Below, in pieces: positions 57,584-64,000 of a DNA stretch of 64,000 nt. Source of the DNA: Roseovarius halotolerans. Its GTDB lineage: Bacteria > Pseudomonadota > Alphaproteobacteria > Rhodobacterales > Rhodobacteraceae. The translations under genes were made by a program, and so were the position numbers. The number at the start of each line of letters is the position of its first letter. The stretch's first letter is position 1. The notes below the pieces were generated by a model, which was not told the DNA's origin, did no database searches, and saw nothing but the letters and a program-made list of their open reading frames with translations. Location of the stretch: NCBI RefSeq assembly GCF_900172255.1, contig NZ_FWFU01000002.1:186001-250000 (forward strand). The letters are read 5' to 3'.

Positions 57584-58543
57584 ATGATGAAATCACTTAT
57601 GGCCGGGCTGGCGACAGCCCTCATGATCGCAGGTCCCGCTGCGGCACAGGATTACCCCGACCGTCCGCTGATGATGATGGTCAGCTATGGCGCGGGCGGC
57701 GCGACCGACTTTCAGGCGCGGATCGTGACCATGACCTCGGGCAACGAGGATGCCCTGGGCCAGCCCATCGCCATCGTCAACAAGCCCGGTGCAGGCGGGC
57801 GCGTCGGCTGGAACTGGCTGGCGACGCAGGCCGATGCCGACGGCTATACCATCGGCGCCTACAACGTGCCCCACTTCATCGCCCAGTCGATCAAGGGCGG
57901 CGTGGAATACAGCGCCGACAGCTTCGAGCCGATCGCCAACTGGGGCGCCGACCCGGCGGTCTTCGTCGTCGGTGCCGACAGCGAGTTCGACACGATGGAA
58001 GACGTTGTGAACTGGGCCAAGGAAAACCCCGGCAAGATGACCTTCTCGGGTGCCGGGCTGTTCGTCGGCCACCACATCGCCGCGCTTCAGCTTGAAAACG
58101 CCGCGGGCGTCAAGCTGGCCTACATCCCCAACAACCAGGGCGGTGCAGGTGCCATGAAGGCGGTCATCGCCGGCGAGGTGATGGGCGGGGTCAACAACCT
58201 CTCGGATGCCTTCCGCGCCGCCGATGCGGGCAACATCAAGATTCTCGGCGTGTTCGACACCGAGCGCAGCGACTTCCTGCCCGACGTGCCGACCATGCAG
58301 GAACAGGGCTATGACATCGACAATGCCAGCGTGAACTACCGCGGCATCATGGTCCCCAAGGGCACCCCGCAAGAGGTGATCGACAAGCTGGCCGAAACCG
58401 TGCCCGCGATGTTCCAGAACGACCGCGTCAAGAAGCAGATGAAGGCTGGCGGCTCGCCCATGAAGGTGATGACCCGCGACGAGGTCCGCGAGATGTGGAA
58501 CCAGCGTCAGGAAACGCTCGAGAAACTGCTGGCCGGCCTTTAA
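57584..58543 (+). CDS. tctC: Tripartite tricarboxylate transporter, periplasmic binding protein
   Basis: This is a 319-residue solute receptor of the Bug/TctC family. A signal peptide (about 1-22, ending GPAAA-Q) precedes the mature YPDRPLMMMVSYGAGGATD with the ligand loop, KPGAGGRVGWNWLA and GVNNLSDAFRAADAG. It captures the substrate in the periplasm for TctAB. ATG 57584 follows a strong GGAGGAG. The 46-base gap after tctB is short enough for one operon. Confidence 0.9.
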   Translation: MMKSLMAGLATALMIAGPAAAQDYPDRPLMMMVSYGAGGATDFQARIVTMTSGNEDALGQPIAIVNKPGAGGRVGWNWLATQADADGYTIGAYNVPHFIAQSIKGGVEYSADSFEPIANWGADPAVFVVGADSEFDTMEDVVNWAKENPGKMTFSGAGLFVGHHIAALQLENAAGVKLAYIPNNQGGAGAMKAVIAGEVMGGVNNLSDAFRAADAGNIKILGVFDTERSDFLPDVPTMQEQGYDIDNASVNYRGIMVPKGTPQEVIDKLAETVPAMFQNDRVKKQMKAGGSPMKVMTRDEVREMWNQRQETLEKLLAGL

Positions 58544-58615
58544 GCCGCGCCCGCTTCATTCAACCCCGGACAGGGCGGCCGCCCGCCCTGTCCACCCACC
58601 GCGAAGGACTTTCAG

Positions 58616-60025
58616 ATGAACGCCCCCGACGATCTTACCGCCATCGACAGCATCATGGCCTGCGCCCGTGCCGCGCAGCAGGCCTTCGAGGACGGCGCCA
58701 CGCAGGAACGCTATGACCGGGCCGCGCAGGCCGCCGCATGGGCGATCATGGAACCCGCGCGCAACCGCGCCCTGGCCGAACTGTCGGTCGAAACGACCGG
58801 GCTTGGCAACGTGCCCGACAAGATCACCAAGAACCACCGCAAGACACTGGGCCTGATGCGCGACATCGCCGGGGTGAAAACCCACGGCGTGATCCGCGAC
58901 GACCGGGCCACCGGCATCACCGAGATCGCCCGCCCCATCGGGGTGATCGGCGCCGTGGTACCCTCGACCAACCCGGCGGCGACCCCCGCCAACAATATCA
59001 TCAACGCGCTGAAATGCGGCAATGCCATCGTGCTCTCGCCCTCGCCCAAGGGCGTCCCGGCCTGCGACATGCTGCTGCGCTACATCCACGCCGAATTCGA
59101 CAAGATCGGCCTCGATCATGACCTCGTTCAGATGGTTCCCGCCCCCGGCTCCAAGGCCAAGACGCAGCGGATGCTCGAAACCTCCGACCTCGTGGTCGTG
59201 ACCGGCAGCCAGGACAACGTGCGCCGCGCCTATACCTGCGGCACGCCCGCCATCGGGGTCGGCGCGGGCAATGTCACCGTGATCGTCGACGAGACCGCCG
59301 ATCTCGACGCCGCCGCCGAAAAGATCGCCGCCTCCAAGACCTTCGACAATGCCACATCCTGTTCCTCCGAGAACGCCCTCGTGGTGGTCGATGCGGTCTA
59401 TGACGCCTTCGTCGCGGCACTGGCGCGTCAGGGCGGTGCGCTGGTGCATGCCGCCGAATCCGACCGGATCGTCCAGCGCCTCTGGCCCGAGGGCAAGCTC
59501 AACCGCGCGATCCTCGCGCAGGACGCCGATGTCACCATCGAGGTGCTCGGCCTCACCGGGCAAGTGCCCGACAGCACGCGCTTCATCGCGGTCGAAACGG
59601 CCGGCATCGGCCCCGACCACCCGCTTTCGGGCGAAAAGCTCAGCCGCGTGGTCGCGCTCTATCGCGCTGCCGATTTCGACGCCGCCACCGACACCGCGCG
59701 CCGCATCCTCGAACACCAGGGGGCGGGGCATTCCATCGGCCTGCATACCGGCGACGACAGCCGCGCCATGCAGTTGGGCGAGATCATCCCGACCTGCCGC
59801 GTGATCGTCAATCAGGCCCATTGCTTCGCCACCGGCGGCGCCTTCACCAACGGCCTGCCCTTTTCCCTGTCGATGGGCTGCGGCAGCTGGGGCGGCAATT
59901 CCATCGACGAGAACCTGCATTGGCGCCATTTCATCCAGACCACCCGCGTCGTGCGTGAAATCCCCGCCAATGAACCCACGCTCGATGCGATCTTCGCCGA
60001 CTACTGGGACGTGGCCGGGCAATGA
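58616..60025 (+). CDS. sauS: Acylating aldehyde dehydrogenase, probable sulfoacetaldehyde dehydrogenase
   Basis: This is a 469-residue CoA-acylating aldehyde dehydrogenase. The catalytic cysteine is C249 (NATSCSSENA), with GVIGAVVPSTNPAATP and GVGAGNVTVIVD for cofactor binding. In the SauS pathway it reduces sulfoacetyl-CoA to sulfoacetaldehyde. The call rests on family similarity plus adjacency to an acyl-CoA ligase, a transporter and Pta/AckA. Alternative acyl-CoA substrates are possible. It overlaps the ligase gene by ATGA. Confidence 0.7.
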   Translation: MNAPDDLTAIDSIMACARAAQQAFEDGATQERYDRAAQAAAWAIMEPARNRALAELSVETTGLGNVPDKITKNHRKTLGLMRDIAGVKTHGVIRDDRATGITEIARPIGVIGAVVPSTNPAATPANNIINALKCGNAIVLSPSPKGVPACDMLLRYIHAEFDKIGLDHDLVQMVPAPGSKAKTQRMLETSDLVVVTGSQDNVRRAYTCGTPAIGVGAGNVTVIVDETADLDAAAEKIAASKTFDNATSCSSENALVVVDAVYDAFVAALARQGGALVHAAESDRIVQRLWPEGKLNRAILAQDADVTIEVLGLTGQVPDSTRFIAVETAGIGPDHPLSGEKLSRVVALYRAADFDAATDTARRILEHQGAGHSIGLHTGDDSRAMQLGEIIPTCRVIVNQAHCFATGGAFTNGLPFSLSMGCGSWGGNSIDENLHWRHFIQTTRVVREIPANEPTLDAIFADYWDVAGQ

Positions 60026-61518
60026 AACTGGAACGCGACGCACCGCCCCAAGGCACCCTGCGCGACTGGGTCGACTCCCGCGCCGAGGCTGGCGGGACCG
60101 CCTTCGTCTTTCCCGAAACCGGCGAGACCCTGGATTGGCCCGCCCTGCGCGACAGCGCCCGCCGCATTGCCGGGTCGCTGGCCGGGCAAGGTGCGCAAAA
60201 GGGTGAAAGCGTCGCCATCGTCATGCCCAACGGGCGCGCCGCCATCGAGGCGCTCTACGGCACGCTCTACGGCGGTTTCCGCCTGACCATGATCAACCTC
60301 GCCGCCGGGCTTGACGCCATCGCCTATGCGCTTGGCCACAGCGAGGCACGCTTTGCATTCGTGGATGACAGCGTGCGCGACATCTTCGACGAGGCCACGC
60401 GCGACAATCCGGTGAAACGGCTCGATCCCGATACCGTCAACGGCCCCGCGGGCGACCTTGCGCCGCTCTCGCCCGAGGATCATGCGCTGCTGATGTATAC
60501 CTCCGGCACCACCGGGCGGCCCAAGGGCGTGGTCCACAGCCATTCCAGCCTGCTGGCGGGGGGGTGGACCACCTCGGTCGCGCATGAGCTCTCGCCGGAT
60601 GACCGCGGGCTTTGCGTGCTGCCGATCTACCATATCAACGGGCTCTGCGTGTCCGTCATCGGCTCGCTGGTCTCGGGCGGCTCGCTGGCGCTCTGCCCGC
60701 GCTTCTCGGCCAGCCGCTTCTGGGATCAGGCCGCCAGCAGCGAGGCGACGTGGTTCTCGGTCGTGCCGACGATCATCTCTCACCTTCTGCACGGCGATGC
60801 CGACCCGAGCGACGCGGTGAAGGCGCGGCTGCGCTTCGGGCGCTCGGCCTCGTCGCCGCTGGCGCCGGATGTGCAGACCGCCTTTGAAACCCGCTTCGGC
60901 GTGCCGATCATCGAAACGATGGGCCTCACCGAAACCGCCGCGCAGATCCTCTCGAACCCGCTGCCGCCGGGGACGCGCAAGATCGGCTCGCCCGGCATTC
61001 CCTTCGGCAACGAGGCGGCGATCCTCGATGGAAACCTCGCCCCCCTGCCCCACGGACAAGAGGGCGAAATCGCCGTGCGCGGCCCCAACGTGATGCGCGA
61101 ATACCTGCGCAACCCCGACGCCACGCGCGAGACCTTCACGCCAGACGGCTGGCTGCGCACCGGCGATCTGGGCCGTCAGGACGCGGATGGCTATTTCTTC
61201 GTGACCGGGCGCCTCAAGGAACTGATCATCAAGGGCGGCGAAAACATCGCCCCCCGCGAAGTGGACGAGGCGCTTTATTCCCATCCCGACATCATCGAGG
61301 CCGCCGCTTTTGCCCGCCCCTGCACGCGCTACGGCGAACGGGTCGAGGCCGCCGTGGCGATCCGCCCCGGATCGGACCTGAGCGAAGACGACCTGATCGC
61401 CATTTGCGCGCGCAAGCTCGGCGCCTTCAAATGCCCGGATCGTGTGCATTTCCTCGATGAACTGCCCAAAGGTCCATCGGGCAAGATCCAGCGCCGCAAA
61501 CTGGGCGAGATTCTCTAG
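60022..61518 (+). CDS. sauT: AMP-forming acyl-CoA ligase, probable sulfoacetate-CoA ligase
   Basis: This is a 498-residue ANL-superfamily ligase. The ATP motif is YTSGTTGRPKGV, the A5 motif is MGLTETAAQ, and the C-terminal hinge and catalytic lysine lie in GRLKELIIKGGENIAPREV and PSGKIQRRKL. It activates a carboxylate with ATP and CoA. With the adjacent SauS-like dehydrogenase this matches sulfoacetate activation. Start ATG 60022 overlaps the sauS stop. A 135-base gap follows, without a terminator. Confidence 0.68.
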   Translation: MKLERDAPPQGTLRDWVDSRAEAGGTAFVFPETGETLDWPALRDSARRIAGSLAGQGAQKGESVAIVMPNGRAAIEALYGTLYGGFRLTMINLAAGLDAIAYALGHSEARFAFVDDSVRDIFDEATRDNPVKRLDPDTVNGPAGDLAPLSPEDHALLMYTSGTTGRPKGVVHSHSSLLAGGWTTSVAHELSPDDRGLCVLPIYHINGLCVSVIGSLVSGGSLALCPRFSASRFWDQAASSEATWFSVVPTIISHLLHGDADPSDAVKARLRFGRSASSPLAPDVQTAFETRFGVPIIETMGLTETAAQILSNPLPPGTRKIGSPGIPFGNEAAILDGNLAPLPHGQEGEIAVRGPNVMREYLRNPDATRETFTPDGWLRTGDLGRQDADGYFFVTGRLKELIIKGGENIAPREVDEALYSHPDIIEAAAFARPCTRYGERVEAAVAIRPGSDLSEDDLIAICARKLGAFKCPDRVHFLDELPKGPSGKIQRRKLGEIL

Positions 61519-61653
61519 GCGCTTCGGGCGCTTGCCGAAATCTGCTCCCTTGCGGCGCGTGTCACGCGCATGCCATCCTGCCCTGCGAAACGTCGTCCCC
61601 GGTGCCGCCATGCGGCGGCCTACGACGACGACGCCACCCAGGGAGCCGCGTGC

Positions 61654-62589
61654 ATGAACCAGATGGACCAGCATTACGACGGGCTGATGGCGCGCTGCGA
61701 CCCTCTGCCCGCCCTGCCCACCGCCGTGGTTCATCCGGTGCAGGCCACCGTGTTCGAGGCCGTCAACGATGCCGCCGCCGCCGGGCTCATCTCGCCGGTT
61801 CTGATCGGTCCCGCCGCCCGGATCGCCACCGCCCTCACCGAAACCGGCCAGCCACCCGACGCCTACCCCGTCATCGACACCGAACACAGCCATGCCGCCG
61901 CCGACAAGGCCGCCGAACTGGCCGCGACCGGGCAGGTGCGCGCCATCATGAAGGGCTCGCTGCACTCCGATGAATTGCTCGGCGCGATCATCTCGCCCGC
62001 CGCCGGGCTCAGGACCGAACGCCGCATCAGCCACGCCTTCGTGATGCTGACCAACGACTATCCGCGCCCCTTCATCATCACCGATGCCGCCGTCAACGTG
62101 CAGCCCGACCTTCTGGAGAAGGCCGACATCGCGCAGAACGCCATCGGGCTCTGGCACGCGCTGTTCGGCCCGCAGAAACCCCATCTCGCCATCCTTGCGG
62201 CGGTCGAAACCGTGCATCCCCGGATGCCAGCGACGATCGACGCCGCCGCGCTGTGCAAGATGGCCGATCGCGGGCAGATCACCGGCGCGCTGCTTGACGG
62301 GCCACTGGCCTTCGACAACGCCATCAGCGTCAGGGCGGCGCAGGAAAAGGGCATCGACTCGGTGGTTGCGGGCCATGCCGACATCCTGCTCGTGCCCGAT
62401 ATCGAGGCCGGGAACATGCTGGCCAAGCAACTGATTTTCATGGGCCACGCCGAAGGCGCGGGGATCGTTCTGGGCGCGCGCGTGCCGGTGATCCTGACCA
62501 GTCGCGCCGACAGCGTGCGCGCACGGCTTCTGTCCTGCGCGCTCGCGGTGCTGCTGGCCGACGCGCGCGACAGGGGGCAAGTCAAATGA
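61654..62589 (+). CDS. pta: Phosphate acetyltransferase (PTA_PTB type)
   Basis: This is a 311-residue phosphotransacetylase. Features include IMKGSLHSDELL, RTERRISHAFVM, ITDAAVNVQP, GQITGALLDGPLAFDNA and DILLVPDIEAGNMLAKQL. It matches the C-terminal domain of enoyl-hydratase/phosphotransacetylase fusions but lacks the hydratase part. It interconverts acetyl phosphate and acetyl-CoA. ATG 61654 has GGGAG nine bases upstream, better than an upstream open frame. The stop overlaps ackA by ATGA. Confidence 0.85.
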   Translation: MNQMDQHYDGLMARCDPLPALPTAVVHPVQATVFEAVNDAAAAGLISPVLIGPAARIATALTETGQPPDAYPVIDTEHSHAAADKAAELAATGQVRAIMKGSLHSDELLGAIISPAAGLRTERRISHAFVMLTNDYPRPFIITDAAVNVQPDLLEKADIAQNAIGLWHALFGPQKPHLAILAAVETVHPRMPATIDAAALCKMADRGQITGALLDGPLAFDNAISVRAAQEKGIDSVVAGHADILLVPDIEAGNMLAKQLIFMGHAEGAGIVLGARVPVILTSRADSVRARLLSCALAVLLADARDRGQVK

Positions 62590-63704
62590 CCGAAACGATC
62601 CTGACACTCAATGCCGGGTCATCCAGCCTCAAGTTCCGCGTATTCGCGCGCGACGGGCTCCGCGAGCTGGCTGGGGGCAAGGCCACCCGCATCGGCGGCG
62701 CGGCGCAGTTCAACGCCTATATCACCGACGGTCCGACCACGCAGACCACGCTCGCACCCGGCGCGGATCACCATGCCGCGCTGGAATCCGTGATCGCGTT
62801 CCTGAAGGCCCATGCCAGCGAATGGCAAAGCGTCGCCATCGCGCACCGGGTTGTCCATGGCGGCACGCGCTATACCGGGCCGGTGCGGGTCACACCGCAG
62901 GTGCTCACCGACCTCGAAGCGCTCAACCCACTCGCGCCACTGCATCAGCCCCACAACCTCGCCGCCATCGCCGCCTCCGAGAGGGTCGAAGCGGACGTGC
63001 CCGATATCGCCTGTTTCGACACCGCCTTTCACGCCGGTCACGGGCCGATGACGACCCGTTTCGCGATCCCGGCGGAATTTCATGAGGCAGGCGTGCGCCG
63101 CTACGGGTTTCACGGCCTGTCTTACGCCTGGGTCGCCGAGTCCCTTCGCCGCGATCACCCCGCGCTTCACGCCGGGCGCGTGATCGCCGCGCATCTCGGC
63201 AACGGCTCCAGCCTCTGTGCGATGTCACAGGGCCAGAGCCGCGACACCACCATGAGCATGAGCACCCTTGACGGCGTGCCCATGGGCACCCGCTCGGGCG
63301 CGATCGACCCCGGCGCGGTGATGCACCTCATGCGCGCGCATCGCATGTCGGCGGCTGAGGTCGAAACGATGCTCTACGACCGCTCGGGTCTGCTTGGCCT
63401 TTCGGGGATCTCAAACGATGTGGCGACCCTTCTGGATGACGGCTCGGATGGCGCGCGCTTCGCGCTCGACTATTTCGCCCGGCGCTGCGCACAGGCGGCG
63501 GCGTCGCTGGCGGTGGTGCTCGGCGGGATCGACGCGATGGTGTTCACCGGCGGTATCGGCGAACACGCAAGCTCCGTGCGCGAGCGGATCATCGCCCAGC
63601 TCGCGCCGCTCGGCGATTTCCGGACGCTGGTGATCCCCGCCAACGAAGAACGGATGATGGCGCTTGAGGCGCTCTCGGTCCTCGAACGCGATCATGCCGC
63701 ATGA
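62586..63704 (+). CDS. ackA: Acetate kinase
   Basis: AckA converts acetyl phosphate plus ADP to acetate plus ATP. The 372-residue ASKHA kinase begins with TLNAGSSSLKFR and has HRVVHGG, DTAFHAGHGPMTTRFAIP, GFHGLSYAWV, AHLGNGSSLCA and FTGGIGEHA, all signatures. It overlaps pta by ATGA. In the proposed pathway it harvests ATP from acetyl phosphate released by Xsc, which is not in this window. Confidence 0.95.
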   Translation: MTETILTLNAGSSSLKFRVFARDGLRELAGGKATRIGGAAQFNAYITDGPTTQTTLAPGADHHAALESVIAFLKAHASEWQSVAIAHRVVHGGTRYTGPVRVTPQVLTDLEALNPLAPLHQPHNLAAIAASERVEADVPDIACFDTAFHAGHGPMTTRFAIPAEFHEAGVRRYGFHGLSYAWVAESLRRDHPALHAGRVIAAHLGNGSSLCAMSQGQSRDTTMSMSTLDGVPMGTRSGAIDPGAVMHLMRAHRMSAAEVETMLYDRSGLLGLSGISNDVATLLDDGSDGARFALDYFARRCAQAAASLAVVLGGIDAMVFTGGIGEHASSVRERIIAQLAPLGDFRTLVIPANEERMMALEALSVLERDHAA

Positions 63705-63720
63705 TTGCCCGCCTCCGGTT

Positions 63721-63759
63721 TGGTACAAAACGGGGGGTCGTTATGTGCGTTTTGTACCA
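63721..63759. repeat. Perfect 12-base inverted repeat between ackA and murJ
   Basis: TGGTACAAAACG (63721-63732) and CGTTTTGTACCA (63748-63759) flank a 15-base loop. The arms are perfect. No T-run follows, so it is an operator, a rho-assisted hairpin or a repeat end rather than a standard terminator. Confidence 0.8.
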
Positions 63760-63843
63760 TCCTTCCTGCGCTGCTGATGCCTCTTTCGCCTGCGTCCCCG
63801 ATCCGCTAAGCCTGCCGGAACCCGCGCAATCAAAGGCCCGCAT

Positions 63844-64000
63844 ATGAGACCCGTCCGCCTGCTTTCCGGTGTCCTGACTGTCAGCGGATGGACCATGCTC
63901 AGCCGAATTCTGGGGTTCGTGCGCGATGTTCTGATCGCCAATTTCCTTGGCCCCGGCGCCTTGATGGATGCCTATGTGGCCGCCTTCCGCCTGCCCAACA
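63844..64000 (+). CDS. murJ: Lipid II flippase MurJ, N-terminal part (runs off the window)
   Basis: The visible 52 residues start with a first membrane helix (VRLLSGVLTVSGWTMLSRIL, conserved SRILGFVRD motif) and continue to DAYVAAFRLPN, typical of MurJ/MviN. MurJ flips lipid II for peptidoglycan synthesis. In relatives it normally follows glnD directly. The gene continues past the right edge, so no stop is seen. Confidence 0.9.
   Translation, partial: MRPVRLLSGVLTVSGWTMLSRILGFVRDVLIANFLGPGALMDAYVAAFRLPN

Noticed and set aside
60001-62607. An 868-residue open frame on the minus strand
   Set aside because: It is antisense to sauT, pta and the end of sauS, which have clear motifs. Long antisense frames are expected in high-GC DNA.

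Overview
The window is a GC-rich, densely coded bacterial chromosome segment. The gene families and their order (ribF, cmk-rpsA-ihfB, trpF/trpB, lpoA-rsmI-yraN-gshB, glnD with murJ nearby, ectABC-ask with a MarR regulator, TTT transporters) point to an alphaproteobacterium, most likely a marine member of the Rhodobacteraceae (Roseobacter group). No rRNA, phage, IS element or CRISPR array was seen. One tRNA-Gly(CCC) is present.

Layout. 1-9.6 kb: housekeeping and small metabolic genes (ribF, a YcgN-type cysteine-cluster protein, threonine aldolase, an M20 deacylase, rpe, a PaaI thioesterase, aroA, an unusual membrane-anchored isochorismatase-like protein, and a RACo-like ASKHA iron-sulfur protein). 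9.6-16.5 kb: tRNA-Gly, then cmk, rpsA, ihfB, a LapA-domain protein, trpF, a methyltransferase and trpB. 16.5-22.6 kb: a CPA2 antiporter, small proteins, a serine hydrolase, pth, an FkbM methyltransferase and rplY. 22.8-26.9 kb: a copper export unit (copA-cueR behind a MerR-type promoter) and an orphan cytochrome P450. 26.9-31.5 kb: ectoine biosynthesis ectABC-ask with a divergent EctR-type regulator, a readable promoter and a good terminator. 31.5-39.3 kb: a seven-gene operon of a glutamine synthetase homologue, a three-part split glutamate-synthase-like enzyme (GlxB/C/D), a nitrilase-family amidase and two proteins I do not recognise, with a divergent FadR-type regulator. 39.3-40.8 kb: arsR plus a DUF318 permease. 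40.9-45.6 kb: capsule/KDO export and precursor genes (kpsT- and kpsE-like, kdsA, phosphomannomutase). 45.7-54.4 kb: comM, a lipase-like hydrolase, gshB, yraN, rsmI, lpoA and glnD. 54.4-63.7 kb: a catabolic operon of LacI regulator, TctABC, acylating aldehyde dehydrogenase, acyl-CoA ligase, phosphotransacetylase and acetate kinase. 63.8 kb to the end: the 5' end of murJ.

How genes work together. The last operon reads as sulfoacetate catabolism: uptake by a tripartite tricarboxylate transporter, activation to sulfoacetyl-CoA (SauT-like), reduction to sulfoacetaldehyde (SauS-like), then cleavage by Xsc, which is not in the window, to acetyl phosphate, which Pta and AckA would consume. It sits between glnD and murJ, genes usually adjacent in related bacteria, so it looks like a metabolic insertion. 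The ectoine operon makes a compatible solute from aspartate, with glutamate as amino donor; the neighbouring glutamine-synthetase/Glx operon is also glutamate-centred.

The part most likely to be poorly described is the Gln/Glx-nitrilase operon with its two unknown proteins (31476-38178). Second come the sulfonate island and several clear DNA palindromes (ArsR-permease promoter, ackA-murJ gap, comM leader). Everything here was read by eye; no database search or folding program was run.
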